Counted from the first letter of the stretch, positions 25,406 to 33,814 are shown. The stretch is DNA of 54,110 nt from a candidate division WOR-3 bacterium (GCA_039802205.1 JBDRWD010000012.1:1-54110); one strand, 5' to 3'. The notes: a model not told the origin generated them from the letters alone. Numbers and translations: made by a program.

Positions 25406-27196
25406 TTATTCCATTATTACAATCTTTTCCTCTATGCTGCCTTCTGGGTATTCCATCCTTAATATATATAAGCCGGGTGGAACTTTCTTTCCATTTTGGT
25501 CATCTCCATTCCAGTAGATATTGAACCTCCCAGCGCCGATTACCCGGAATAAATCTTTTACCAAGCGTCCGGTATTATCAAAGACCTTTAGGCTGGTAAT
25601 CCCTCTATCGGTGTTGAAACTGATGGCAATTCCTTTATTTGAAGGATTGGGGTAGATCGATAATGCAATCCTGCTTTTCTCTTTTCTTGGTCTTTCCTCA
25701 AAACCAACGACCGGTAATATTGAGAAAGGTCGGGGTGTTAGGGCAACTGCTGTATCATTGGAAGTAGCAGCGGTAAACTTAATGTAGCAATTATTTGAAC
25801 CCTGGATATTGGAAGGTATTCGCCATTGATACCGGCAGTTATTTTTGAGATTACTGGCAATCAATGTCCAGGGACCATTGGGACCGGTTGTGGACAACTC
25901 CAGTTTTATAGTGGCGATACCCACAGGTACACCACAGGTCCATTTTATAAACTGAACCGAATTGCGATAGAATTTTTCACCGCCTCGGGGGAATACAGGA
26001 AAGATGAAGAGGTTTTGCGAAACCGAAGATTCTTTATAAAATCTGGGGCAATTTACACTCCCCGACCTGCCCACGAGGGCGATGTCCGGATAACCATTAT
26101 GGTCGGCATCGGCACCTACCCTGAATGCACTGACCGTGCCCGGACCGGGAATATAAAAAGTTGTATCATGAATCCAATTACCTTGGCCATCCCCCAGCCA
26201 GATTGTTATGATACTATCACCAAAGGCGCATAGGTCAATGAAGCCATCAATATTCATATCGCACAGTTGGGTCAAACGATAACGACCGGCCGTCGGTAAA
26301 TTTCCAGAAAATTGACTCCAAGTATTATTACCCTGCCATCTCCATACCTCAACACCACCATTTGTATTACAAAAAGCAAAATCAAGGTCGCCATCATTAT
26401 CAACATCGCCCAAAGACGGACCGGGACGACCGTTGCTACCACCGGGTGGTAGATTACCATCAGCAAGTATAAAACCACCAGCACCATTGTTAAGGTAGAT
26501 GCTTCCATATTGATGGGCAGCGCAGAAATCCACATATCCATCGTTGTTCACATCACCGAAGAGAAAATCATTGGTGGAATTACCGCCTAAAAAACCAAAA
26601 CACTGATGCCAGATTCCATCAAGATGGTTGACAAATATATGAACACCATCGTTGCCACCGAATGAATTTGCACCTAAGTCTAAATCACCGTCATTATCTA
26701 TATCAGCAAAATCAGTACAGAACATTCCCCAGTTCACAGGGAATATTGTATCACCGATAGATATTCCATCATCCCAAGGAATCCAATTTTGACCCGTGCC
26801 ATCACCCAGCGCCACCTCCAGTATAGAATCGCCAAAATCATTGTTTGATTCATTATGGTGCATACCATACCCAATGTCTAAAAATCCATCGTTATTTACA
26901 TCACCTATTGCAATACCACCATAGCCGAAATCACCATTTTGATACACACTCCATATCCCTTGACCATTGCCAAACCATACCATAACGCCGTGTTCCTGGG
27001 TATTGACATAAGGCGAACCATGGTCACCGATAGAGAGGATGTCAATATTTCCATCATTATTTATATCAACCATCTCAATCTCGGTTCTGCCTGTTTCCAT
27101 TTGTGGCACATTTAGACCAACGGAGGATTCAACATAACTGAGGGCAAAAGCAATGGAATATACGAACAATATTGTTAACATATGGTGCTTTCGCAT
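25406..27196 (-). CDS. Secreted FG-GAP/VCBS repeat protein with sorting domain
   Basis: 596 residues. Signal peptide about 1-19. Residues 30-390 hold about eight FG-GAP/VCBS blades with calcium-binding motifs such as DINNDGNIDI, DVNNDGFLDIG, DIDNDGDLDLG, DVNNDGYVDF and DADHNGYPDIA, so an integrin-alpha-like beta-propeller. A fibronectin/Ig-like region (about 410-500) and a sorting domain (IYPNPSNKGIAISF, PGLYILRM, IVIME end) follow. Function at the cell surface is unknown. AAAGGAG lies five bases before ATG 27196. Confidence 0.87.
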   Translation of the reverse strand: MRKHHMLTILFVYSIAFALSYVESSVGLNVPQMETGRTEIEMVDINNDGNIDILSIGDHGSPYVNTQEHGVMVWFGNGQGIWSVYQNGDFGYGGIAIGDVNNDGFLDIGYGMHHNESNNDFGDSILEVALGDGTGQNWIPWDDGISIGDTIFPVNWGMFCTDFADIDNDGDLDLGANSFGGNDGVHIFVNHLDGIWHQCFGFLGGNSTNDFLFGDVNNDGYVDFCAAHQYGSIYLNNGAGGFILADGNLPPGGSNGRPGPSLGDVDNDGDLDFAFCNTNGGVEVWRWQGNNTWSQFSGNLPTAGRYRLTQLCDMNIDGFIDLCAFGDSIITIWLGDGQGNWIHDTTFYIPGPGTVSAFRVGADADHNGYPDIALVGRSGSVNCPRFYKESSVSQNLFIFPVFPRGGEKFYRNSVQFIKWTCGVPVGIATIKLELSTTGPNGPWTLIASNLKNNCRYQWRIPSNIQGSNNCYIKFTAATSNDTAVALTPRPFSILPVVGFEERPRKEKSRIALSIYPNPSNKGIAISFNTDRGITSLKVFDNTGRLVKDLFRVIGAGRFNIYWNGDDQNGKKVPPGLYILRMEYPEGSIEEKIVIME

Positions 27197-27215
27197 TTTT
27201 CTCCTTTTTTAGTAA

Positions 27216-27243
27216 ATTATAAAGATACTGAAGAAAAAGTCAA
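27216..27243 (-). promoter_or_regulatory. Promoter of FG-GAP protein gene
   Basis: Minus strand TTGACT (27243-27238), 16 bp, TATAAT (27221-27216), followed by a short leader with AAAGGAG. Confidence 0.8.
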
Positions 27244-27628
27244 GATATTTATAAAAGACAAAAGGTAAAAGGAGTTAAGGTGGATAAATTATGGACCGAG
27301 CCTTATAATGGCAACTTGGAATTGAAGATGCAGGGGAATTTGTAATCTAAAGGTAGGTGATAGGGATAAAGATTTAAAATTTGTAGAGAACAATCTCTTT
27401 GTGCCTAATTTTGCATATCATCATCAATATAAATACACCAAAACCAATGCAAATAAGACCGCTGGTACATCTCAATGGGAGGGCACCCGTTTGGAGATAT
27501 TAAACATAAACTTCGGCTTAAATTCCACGAATTGCTTGTCTTTTCAGCCCAAAGGGTTAGAGATTGTTATTTTTGATGTTTTTGCCGATTGATCTTAAAA
27601 GAAATTGTTACCATGAGCAATAAACTAC
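27244..27628. other. Gene-free spacer
   Basis: About 385 bp between the FG-GAP gene promoter and acyP. A 63-codon plus-strand frame (27401-27592) has no ribosome site, promoter or recognisable domain, and I see no repeat or RNA structure here. Confidence 0.4.
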
Positions 27629-27898
27629 TTAAAATTTGACACTGAAGTTTTTATATCCTTTTTCCTTTTCTGAAAATTTTACATCAACCTTTGTTACATG
27701 TGCTGCCCGTGGACCAATTCTAAGTTCGTTTATAAAATCATTCAATAAACCTTCTTCTCCCTCCGCAACAACCAGAACGCTTCCGTCTGGAAGATTTTGC
27801 ACATAACCTGTTATACCAAATTCGCGCGCCTTTTGAATCGCAAAAAATCTATACCCTACACCTTGCACAACGCCCTGGACAATTATTTCAGCATGCAA
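27629..27898 (-). CDS. acyP: Acylphosphatase
   Basis: 89 residues, standard for the family. Hydrolyses acyl phosphates such as carbamoyl phosphate or 1,3-bisphosphoglycerate. The signature VQGVVQGVGYRFF (about 7-19) includes the catalytic Arg17 in GVGYR; the catalytic Asn is in GYVQNLPDGSV (Asn35). The only in-frame start is TTG 27898, with GCGGGG weakly placed as a ribosome site. Confidence 0.92.
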   Translation of the reverse strand: MHAEIIVQGVVQGVGYRFFAIQKAREFGITGYVQNLPDGSVLVVAEGEEGLLNDFINELRIGPRAAHVTKVDVKFSEKEKGYKNFSVKF

Positions 27899-27911
27899 TT
27901 AAACCCCGCTT

Positions 27912-28063
27912 TGCTCGGTTAAATCCCAAATCTCAAGTACCAAATCCCAAACAATGCTTAAATTCCAAATACGAATTTATCAAAATTCTAATTTTAAGAT
28001 TGTTCTGCGCATCTTTGATTTTTAGAATTTGGTTATTGGAATTTGTTTGGAATTTGGATTTTC
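27912..28063. repeat. Imperfect inverted repeat of AAATTCCAAA type
   Basis: The left half carries AAATCCCAAATCTCAAG, CAAATCCCAAACAA and AAATTCCAAATACG; the right half carries the inverse forms TTTAGAATTTGG, GGAATTTGTTTGG and GGAATTTGGATTTTC. Low-complexity long palindromes of this sort are often found between genes in environmental genomes. It lies between acyP and the next minus-strand gene. Confidence 0.6.
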
Positions 28064-28068
28064 AAGTT

Positions 28069-28527
28069 TCACCCTTCAGTAAGTTCAAATGCCTTTTCCA
28101 CTGCCTGCTTGGCGGTCTTCACATGAATTATCGGGGCATCAATTTTCCAGGTATTAATCCCGATCACCGGCACATTGAACATAAGACAGTAGGCGATCTC
28201 AGTCAGTGTTCCATATTTCCCATCAATGGCGATAGCACAATCACAGGTGCGAGCAATGATGATATTCCGTGCCTGATTCATTCCTGTAACTATTGGAATA
28301 TCCACATATTCATTAGCAGTTCTTTTGTCGGTTCCTGGTAAAATTCCAATTACAAGACCTCCCGCCTTTTTTGCACCCCTTGATGCTGCCTCCATTACCC
28401 CACCAAGTCCGCCAGTGATTAAAATCGCTCCATTCTCAGCAATCAAAGCACCAACTTCCTCGGCAATCCTTAAATTTTTTTCGCTCGTCTCTGCTCCACC
28501 AATTACTGCAATTATCTTTTTGTTCAT
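28069..28527 (-). CDS. TIGR00725-family Rossmann-fold protein (LOG/MoCo-carrier-like)
   Basis: 152 residues with a single Rossmann-like domain: VIGGAETSEKN at the N-terminus, ITGGLGGVMEAASRGAKKAGG (about 38-58), NQARNIIIA, and IDGKYGTLTEIAYCL (about 101-115). The pattern belongs to the TIGR00725 group, close to molybdenum-cofactor carrier and lysine-decarboxylase-like (LOG) families; no enzymatic role is established. AAGGAA precedes the ATG. Confidence 0.87.
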   Translation of the reverse strand: MNKKIIAVIGGAETSEKNLRIAEEVGALIAENGAILITGGLGGVMEAASRGAKKAGGLVIGILPGTDKRTANEYVDIPIVTGMNQARNIIIARTCDCAIAIDGKYGTLTEIAYCLMFNVPVIGINTWKIDAPIIHVKTAKQAVEKAFELTEG

Positions 28528-28646
28528 AAAAATTCCTTTTTTACAAAATTAAAGTCAATTTCGTAACTTCAATTCCCCCACCCTTACCCTCTTCCACAAG
28601 GGGCGAGGGATTTTTTAATAAAAAATTTACTGATTATCTTTTAACA

Positions 28647-28720
28647 TCGGGGCGGTGGGATTTGAACCCACGACCTCATGGTCCCGAACCATGCGCGCTA
28701 AACCACTGCGCCACACCCCG
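28647..28720 (-). tRNA. tRNA-Pro (anticodon CGG)
   Basis: Minus strand, 74 nt including discriminator A. Acceptor CGGGGTG / CGCCCCG (one G-U), D-stem GCGC/GCGC, anticodon stem CATGG/CCATG with loop TTCGGGA (CGG), T-stem GTGGG/CCCAC with loop TTCAAAT. The 3' CCA is not encoded. Confidence 0.95.
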
Positions 28721-28777
28721 GTTAAATAAATGCTAAAAAGTCACAGATACCAAAATTCCAAAGAACAGTTAGAACCA

Positions 28778-29443
28778 TCAAACTTTTTCTCTATCTTCCC
28801 ATCCTTCTTTTCCTACAAGCGGCACGAAGGTGCACTCAAAAAGTTCCTTTCTCGTTATCACCCCTTTATGTTTTTTTATTACATTCAAGGTTTGGAAATA
28901 TTCACCACCGATTGGAATCACCAACCGGCCTTTATCCGCCAACTGGTCGATCAGTGATTTAGGAACATCTGGCGCACCAGCGGTAACGATAATGCCGTCA
29001 TATGGTGCATAGTCTGGCCAGCCAACACTCCCATCGCCGATTAAAAAATTTATATTGTTAAAGCCAAGATCATTGAGAACTTTTCTTGCTCGAAAACTCA
29101 ATTCCGGAATCCGCTCAATGGTAAAAACCCGGGCACAGAGCAAAGCCAGTATCGCCGTTTGATAGCCTGAACCAGTTCCGACCTCTAACACCGATTCACT
29201 CCCTTTCAATTCCAACAGCTCCGTCATCACCGCCACCATGTAGGGCTGACTTATCGTCTGACCCTCACCGATTGGCAGTGGATAATCATTATATGCCTGA
29301 TGATAATAAGTTTTATCGACAAATAGATGGCGTGGGACACGGAGCATTGCATCAATAACCCGTTCATCCTTGACACCTCTTCCAATGATTTGCTCTTTGA
29401 CCATCCGCTCCCTTTCCACACGCCATTCTTTAACCTCAATCAC
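28778..29443 (-). CDS. pcm: Protein-L-isoaspartate O-methyltransferase
   Basis: 221 residues. SAM-dependent repair of isoaspartyl residues in damaged proteins. Family signatures: [17 protein letters not shown] (about 56-72), SAM loop [13 protein letters not shown] (about 85-97), and LVIPIGG near 174. The GTG at 29443 is the start: it lies 6 nt after the -10 hexamer, and a nearby ATG at 29447 is in another frame. Confidence 0.95.
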   Translation of the reverse strand: MIEVKEWRVERERMVKEQIIGRGVKDERVIDAMLRVPRHLFVDKTYYHQAYNDYPLPIGEGQTISQPYMVAVMTELLELKGSESVLEVGTGSGYQTAILALLCARVFTIERIPELSFRARKVLNDLGFNNINFLIGDGSVGWPDYAPYDGIIVTAGAPDVPKSLIDQLADKGRLVIPIGGEYFQTLNVIKKHKGVITRKELFECTFVPLVGKEGWEDREKV

Positions 29444-29449
29444 TCATAT

Positions 29450-29477
29450 AGAATATTGAAAACAAAAGAAAAGTCAA
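29450..29477 (-). promoter_or_regulatory. pcm promoter, predicted leaderless with GTG
   Basis: Minus strand TTGACT (29477-29472), 16 bp, TATTCT (29455-29450), 6 nt to GTG 29443. Back-to-back with the plus-strand promoter at 29498. Confidence 0.72.
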
Positions 29478-29497
29478 GATGGGGAAAACTGGTTCGC

Positions 29498-29525
29498 TTG
29501 ACTTTATTACAATTTTAAATTAAAT
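29498..29525 (+). promoter_or_regulatory. Promoter of 33-codon ORF, predicted leaderless
   Basis: TTGACT (29498-29503), 16 bp, TTAAAT (29520-29525), 6 nt to ATG 29532. The -10 is AT-rich and could be shifted. Confidence 0.5.
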
Positions 29526-29531
29526 TAAAAT

Positions 29532-29633
29532 ATGCCGTTTGAAAAATTAACCAAGATTGACTCAATCTTTTATGACCTATACCAGATTACCAAAGAAGAA
29601 CAAAAAACCATTGAAGAGGCATTGAGGAAATAG
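29532..29633 (+). CDS. 33-residue micro-ORF resembling restriction-methylase C-terminus
   Basis: MPFEKLTKIDSIFYDLYQIT is followed by KEEQKTIEEALRK and a TAG. The I-D-x-x-F-Y-x-L-Y-x-I-T-x-E-E pattern is the closing motif of many type IIG/Eco57I-like restriction-modification enzymes, where it links the last helix to the stop. Either a remnant left after deletion of such a gene, or a small gene in its own right, since a promoter directly precedes it. The rest of the restriction enzyme is not present upstream. Confidence 0.4.
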   Translation: MPFEKLTKIDSIFYDLYQITKEEQKTIEEALRK

Positions 29634-29698
29634 TTAACCTGTATACTGTATCTTAATGTTGCTGAACTTAAATCAGTAAAGAAAACTCTCTATTGCAC

Positions 29699-29726
29699 TT
29701 GACTTTTTTCGTTTTTAATATAATCT
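29699..29726 (+). promoter_or_regulatory. Promoter of nuclease gene, predicted leaderless
   Basis: TTGACT (29699-29704), 16 bp, TAATCT (29721-29726), 6 nt to ATG 29733; an overlapping TATAAT at 29719-29724 would shorten the spacer to 14. Confidence 0.6.
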
Positions 29727-29732
29727 TTTATC

Positions 29733-30636
29733 ATGCGAAGTGGAAAGTTGAATAAAGAACGTATTGTGCATTTGATGGATGGATATAAAAAGACCAAAGA
29801 AAACTATCTTTTATCATATAAAAATAAAATGGAAAATTTTTTTGCACAATACCGGATGACAAAAAACGGCTTTATTTAATAGATTTGTTGCCTTTCTCAC
29901 TGAATTTAAGAATAAAAATGATGCATATGTAACTACCACAATTGAAAAATTTGAAAATCTTCTTGATGGTTACAATAAAGCCCTTAAGAAACTTAGAGAA
30001 AAACAAAGGGCAACCGCAGATGATATAAATATCCTTGATATTCTTGATTTTACCTACGATGAATTACGGCATAGTAGATTTATTGCTTATCTTTTAGATC
30101 CACTTGCAACACACGCACAGGGTAAATTATTTTTTGAGATTTTCTTAAAAAAACTGAATCTACCACCGGATTACGCCCAAGATGATAATTATAGGGTGCA
30201 ACTAGAGGTGCAACACGCTGAATCACGAATAGATATTGAAATTACACATAAAAGAGGATGCGGTAGAAAATTTATAATCCATATTGAGAATAAAGTTGGA
30301 AGTATGCCAGATAAATCACAGATAGATAAAGAAAATAGGGACCTTATTAAAGAAGCAGAGTTTATGGAGATACCCAATGAAAACAGGCATGGTTTTCTTC
30401 TTTCGCCCGAAGACCCTGGTGCAGAATTTTTTGCAGGAACTGTCTTTAAATGGCTAGGCTGGGATACAGTAGCAGAATGTCTAAAAGATTTTATCAACCA
30501 AGCTCAAGCCGAAAAGGCAAAATGGATGGCTTGGCAATATCTTGAATGTATAGAGAAAAATATAATAAAGGCAAAAAGAGAAAAAGAGGAGGTAAAGAAT
30601 GCGGAAATCGAACGAAATAGAAGTATATCTTCTTGA
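29733..30636 (+). pseudogene. PD-(D/E)XK nuclease-superfamily gene with a frameshift
   Basis: Starts at ATG 29733 and runs 48 codons to a TAA at 29877-29879. The homology continues in the next frame from about 29866 to 30636. Removing one A from the six-A run at 29861-29866 fuses both parts into one protein of about 300 residues. The second part has the PDDEXK_4-type motifs: LRHSRFIAYLLDP, RIDIEI (catalytic Asp), FIIHIENKVGS (ExK) and a following Gln. Family members occur in defence islands. Could be a decayed gene, a sequencing error in the A-run, or transcriptional slippage. The next gene overlaps its end. Confidence 0.65.
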
Positions 30637-31198
30637 CCATTGGGAGGATATAGCAAATTTACAAGAAGAAGTGCAAAAATTTAAAAGTAGAATAGCCAAA
30701 ACAATACCAGAGATAATAGATTCTCTTAAAGAGAAAGAATGGTGGCGGAGTGGAAATTTTAGTGAACAGATTTATCCAGAGGTAGGAGAGCCACGCGCCA
30801 TCCATATCTTTAATAAACAATGGCAATATGGAAATAAAAAATGGCATAGTGTTTATTTATATGTTGAAAACATAACGCTTAACAATATGCTGGGAGATAC
30901 GGAAGAACTACCAACTGCGGGTATTTGGACTGGAGAAGGATTAAAGGATGAGAAAAAAAATTTATTAATGTCAAAACTCTCAACAATTGTTAAAGAGTTG
31001 AAGACCAATTGGCACTATGATGAAAATAGAGGTTTGGTTTTCTATTATCCTCATAAAGCTGGAGAATGGATTCAAATCATCAAAGACGGTCAATTAGTTG
31101 AAGAAATAGTCAAAATCTTTGACAACCTTGCCCAGTTTATTGACCCGATAGACAAAGCAATAGCAGAAGTATTGAGAATGAGAAAGGGGAAGAAATAA
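30599..31198 (+). CDS. Uncharacterised partner of the nuclease gene
   Basis: 199 residues, soluble, rich in Lys, Glu and Trp. It starts with a predicted coiled helix (LLDHWEDIANLQEEVQKFKS), followed by a mixed alpha/beta region (SVYLYVENITLNNMLGD; GLVFYYPHKAGEWIQIIKDG) and a C-terminal helix. I do not recognise a family. A strong AGAGGAGG lies six bases before ATG 30599, and the gene overlaps the nuclease frame by 38 bp, so the two form one unit. Base composition is A-rich compared with neighbours, consistent with an acquired module. Confidence 0.75.
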   Translation: MRKSNEIEVYLLDHWEDIANLQEEVQKFKSRIAKTIPEIIDSLKEKEWWRSGNFSEQIYPEVGEPRAIHIFNKQWQYGNKKWHSVYLYVENITLNNMLGDTEELPTAGIWTGEGLKDEKKNLLMSKLSTIVKELKTNWHYDENRGLVFYYPHKAGEWIQIIKDGQLVEEIVKIFDNLAQFIDPIDKAIAEVLRMRKGKK

Positions 31199-31261
31199 CA
31201 AGCATTCGTTAAAATTCCACAATTTTGAGATTCTAAAATCGCCAGATGGCTACTACAATAT

Positions 31262-31289
31262 TTTCTTTGTTTCTTAAGAAACAAAGAAA
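31262..31289. repeat. 28-bp perfect palindrome, copy 1
   Basis: TTTCTTTGTTTCTT followed by its exact inverse. It begins one base past the ArsR stop codon (31291-31293, minus strand). An identical copy lies upstream of the same gene at 31605-31632. Confidence 0.9.
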
Positions 31290-31290
31290 G

Positions 31291-31575
31291 TTATTTATGT
31301 TGCATTCTTTTCTTAATGAGTCCAATCAATAGCCGGTTGTATTCAAGGTTGACCGAATTATTAAGAGAATAAAGCGTTTCACCTTTAAATCGCTGGGATT
31401 TCAAAAGTCCTGCTTTCTCAAGAGTTTTGAGATGACCTGCCACGGTCTTGTAAGGTCTATTTATTTCTGTTGCAATTTCATTCAGTGATAGTTGCCTGCT
31501 CTTAATAAGTAATTGGACGATTTCAATCCTTGTTTCATTTGCTAATGCCTTTAATAATCTCAATAAAAAATCCAT
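31291..31575 (-). CDS. ArsR-family winged-helix transcriptional regulator
   Basis: 94 residues, the typical small ArsR/HTH_5 fold. Helix-turn-helix: SLNEIATEINRPYKTVAGHLKTLEKAGLL (about 28-56), preceded by the ALANETRIEIVQLLI signature and followed by the wing. No cysteine metal site of the ArsR/SmtB type (ELCVC) is present, so it probably does not sense metal through that site. Flanked on both sides by the same 28-bp palindrome, a likely operator for autoregulation. Confidence 0.88.
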   Translation of the reverse strand: MDFLLRLLKALANETRIEIVQLLIKSRQLSLNEIATEINRPYKTVAGHLKTLEKAGLLKSQRFKGETLYSLNNSVNLEYNRLLIGLIKKRMQHK

Positions 31576-31604
31576 TTCAACTATATAAATTCGCTACAAG
31601 TCAA

Positions 31605-31632
31605 TTTCTTTGTTTCTTAAGAAACAAAGAAA
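31605..31632. repeat. 28-bp perfect palindrome, copy 2 (candidate ArsR operator)
   Basis: Identical to 31262-31289. On the minus strand it ends at the TTGACT (31605-31600) that may be the -35 of the arsR-like gene, 30 bp before its ATG, so a bound dimer would block transcription. One extra base pair extends this copy to 30 bp. Confidence 0.85.
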
Positions 31633-31721
31633 TAAAAATTTCGGTTGGAAAATTTGAAACAGGGAGACTGCGAAAAGCGGATATGAAAATAGAGGATGGA
31701 TAAGGATTAGCGTTTAATAAA

Positions 31722-31749
31722 TTGACAGGACACTTTTGGTGATTAAAAT
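31722..31749 (+). promoter_or_regulatory. Promoter of 5-FCL-like gene, predicted leaderless
   Basis: TTGACA (31722-31727), 16 bp, TAAAAT (31744-31749), 5 nt to ATG 31755. TTG 31749 overlaps the -10 and is excluded as start. Confidence 0.76.
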
Positions 31750-31754
31750 TGAAT

Positions 31755-32354
31755 ATGGAACAAGAAAAACAAAGATTGCGGGAAGAGATATGGCGTTTGC
31801 TGGAGGAGAAAAAGGTTGCGAGGTTTCCGCTACCATTAAAAGACCGAATTCCCAATTTTAAAGGCTCGGAAAAGGCAGCATATCTGCTTACCACACTACA
31901 AGAATGGAAAGATGCAAGGATAATCTTTACCAACCCTGATTATGCCCAGAAGCCAGTTAGAGAATTGTGTCTTAAACAGGGTAAAACTCTGATAATGGCG
32001 ACGCCAAAACTAAAAGAAGGTTTTTTGAAGATTGAGCCACAAAAGGTCAAAGGTAATGAAGCAGAGGCGGCCACGATTGCCGGTGCATTCAAGTATGGAA
32101 TTAAAATAAAAGAACTCATAAAACCCGATTTGATCATCACCGGGTGTGTTGCGGTTGATAAAGAGGGTTGGAGATTAGGTAAGGGTGGTGGTTATGGAGA
32201 TAGGGAGATTTCAATGCACCTTGAGAAGTTCGGCAGAATTCCAGTGGCAACGACGATTCATGAATTACAAATTGTTGAACAAGTTCCCCACAACGAATTT
32301 GATACCCGGGTGGATTATATTATAACCCCAACAAAAATCATAAAAAGTTCTTAA
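31755..32354 (+). CDS. 5-formyltetrahydrofolate cyclo-ligase-like protein
   Basis: 199 residues of the NagB/RpiA/5-FCL fold. N-terminal EKQRLREEIWRLL helix, the central GLxL-type region, and near the C-terminus the nucleotide/folate loop LGKGGGYGDREI (about 143-154) followed by ATTIHELQIVEQVPHNEFD. The variant loop with GYGDRE places it with the MTHFSD-like or archaeal 5-FCL branch rather than canonical YgfA, so ATP-dependent 5-formyl-THF cyclisation is likely but not certain. Confidence 0.82.
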   Translation: MEQEKQRLREEIWRLLEEKKVARFPLPLKDRIPNFKGSEKAAYLLTTLQEWKDARIIFTNPDYAQKPVRELCLKQGKTLIMATPKLKEGFLKIEPQKVKGNEAEAATIAGAFKYGIKIKELIKPDLIITGCVAVDKEGWRLGKGGGYGDREISMHLEKFGRIPVATTIHELQIVEQVPHNEFDTRVDYIITPTKIIKSS

Positions 32355-32364
32355 ATTTTTATGC

Positions 32365-32718
32365 TCAGGATTCGACTGCTGGTTCAGAAGCAATCCTTCT
32401 TAAATCTTCATCATCAAATCCAAAATAATGACCAATTTCGTGAAGGAGGACTTCAAAAATCAAGCGACGGGCTTTCTCATCATCGGATGCTAATCGTTCA
32501 ATATTCTGCTTAAAAAGAGTAATCTTATCAGGTAGCACATTACCATACCAGAAACCTCTTTGTCTCAAAGGAATGCCCTGATAAAGACCTAATATGTTCT
32601 TCTGAATTACTGGTTTGTCTTCAATCACAATCTCCACATTTATCAGTCTCTCCCGGAGGATCCGAGGCAATTTCGCTAATGCCTCCCTAACCACTTTTTC
32701 AAACTCTTGTTGAGTCAT
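32365..32718 (-). CDS. Zincin-like metallopeptidase (DUF1025/COG3824)
   Basis: 117 residues. Single domain with the zinc motif HEIGH (about 91-95) followed by YFGFDDEDL, typical for the small minimal zincin family. The N-terminal half (FEKVVREALAKLPRILRERL, NVEIVIED) also matches. No signal peptide, so cytoplasmic. Substrate unknown. It overlaps the glycosyltransferase gene by 20 bp and ends 10 bp from the convergent 5-FCL-like gene. Confidence 0.88.
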   Translation of the reverse strand: MTQQEFEKVVREALAKLPRILRERLINVEIVIEDKPVIQKNILGLYQGIPLRQRGFWYGNVLPDKITLFKQNIERLASDDEKARRLIFEVLLHEIGHYFGFDDEDLRRIASEPAVES

Positions 32719-33814
32719 ATTCTGAATTCAAACTATTCTTTAAAATTATCCTGGCAATATTCAATGCGGCATTCCTTTTGGCAAGTTTCAATAAATTCTT
32801 TCTCATCATTGCCATCTTCTCAGGATGGGCAAGAAGATCTGCCATAACCTTCTTCGCATTTTCTTTAGTTAATTTAAGACCCGCCTCGTGGCGGACGAAA
32901 AATTCTTCGTTCTTGTCTTCCAAACCTGGTATGGAGTTGGCAAAAAGCAAACAGGGTCCGGCAAGTGTGGCTTCTGTTGTCGTTATCCCGCCCGCTTTGG
33001 TGATCAGAATATCACATACCGCGATCAACTCCTGAATGCGCTCAACCATTCCATAGACTTTTAAATTTGCCTTTCCCTGTAAACCTTTTATCTTATTCAT
33101 TGCTTCTTTATTTTCCCCGCAGAGCACAAATAAGTCATAATCAAAATCGATTATCTCCTGCACAATCTCAAACCATTCACCCCCAAAAACCTTGCTACCC
33201 ATCACCACCACCGAAGTCCGTTCGGGCAAAATGCCAAACCGCTTATGGGCAGCCTCTTTATCAATCGCTCCTTCCAGATCAAGATTCACGGGAATACCGA
33301 ATGGATATATTTTACCTTCTACACCATAACTCAAGAGTTGTTCGCTCAAATCTTCGTTCGGAATAAAATAATCATCTATCTCATTGTTCACCCAGTGGGG
33401 ATGGATATAATAATCGGTAATCACCACACCCATTCGATATCGGAAATCACATTTATATAACGCCGAATAATAAGCCGGGGAGAAATGTGTGCATAATACA
33501 TAATCTGGACGATACTCCTTAAGTAAATCCGGAAATCGGTGTGCAGTTATTCTATGAAAGAAATAAAGCTTCTTATCTCCGCCTTTCTTTACCCCCATGC
33601 CCTGATAAAATATTCTCAGAGCCCAGATCGCATTTTTTTGACAAAATTCGTAGATGTTTTTATAGGCAAGTCCATATATTGGTAAAACCCAATCAAAACA
33701 ATTTTCCAATTTAATTTGAACTCCAGGTGATAACCTTTCTATTCCCTGTTTTATCGCTGTCGCCGCTTTGAAATGACCTGCACCGATAGGAACGGCGAGG
33801 ATCAATATCCTCAT
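32699..33814 (-). CDS. MGDG-synthase/UgtP-type glycosyltransferase (GT28)
   Basis: 371 residues. The N-terminal lobe has the MGDG-synthase motif PIGAGHFKAATAI (about 9-21); the C-terminal lobe has the GT28 nucleotide-sugar signature ITKAGGITTTEATLAGP (about 270-286). Such enzymes transfer a hexose from UDP-sugar to diacylglycerol on the inner face of the membrane. Sugar (glucose or galactose) cannot be told from sequence. Second gene of the ddl unit, 13 bp after ddl. Confidence 0.88.
   Translation of the reverse strand: MRILILAVPIGAGHFKAATAIKQGIERLSPGVQIKLENCFDWVLPIYGLAYKNIYEFCQKNAIWALRIFYQGMGVKKGGDKKLYFFHRITAHRFPDLLKEYRPDYVLCTHFSPAYYSALYKCDFRYRMGVVITDYYIHPHWVNNEIDDYFIPNEDLSEQLLSYGVEGKIYPFGIPVNLDLEGAIDKEAAHKRFGILPERTSVVVMGSKVFGGEWFEIVQEIIDFDYDLFVLCGENKEAMNKIKGLQGKANLKVYGMVERIQELIAVCDILITKAGGITTTEATLAGPCLLFANSIPGLEDKNEEFFVRHEAGLKLTKENAKKVMADLLAHPEKMAMMRKNLLKLAKRNAALNIARIILKNSLNSEYDSTRV

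Noticed and set aside
25406-27196. Calcium-binding haemolysin-type (RTX) protein
   Set aside because: The Asp-rich motifs have FG-GAP/VCBS spacing, not the nonapeptide GGXGXDXUX repeat.
27401-27592. 63-codon plus-strand frame
   Set aside because: No ribosome site or promoter and no recognisable sequence; composition does not look coding.
29856-29870. Programmed -1 frameshift at the AAAAAAC heptamer of the nuclease gene
   Set aside because: The heptamer fits a -1 site, but the homologous frame needs a +1 (or -2) shift; the -1 frame stops within a few codons.
31262-31632. CRISPR-like reading of the two identical palindromes
   Set aside because: Only two copies, fully palindromic, with a complete regulator gene between them rather than a spacer.
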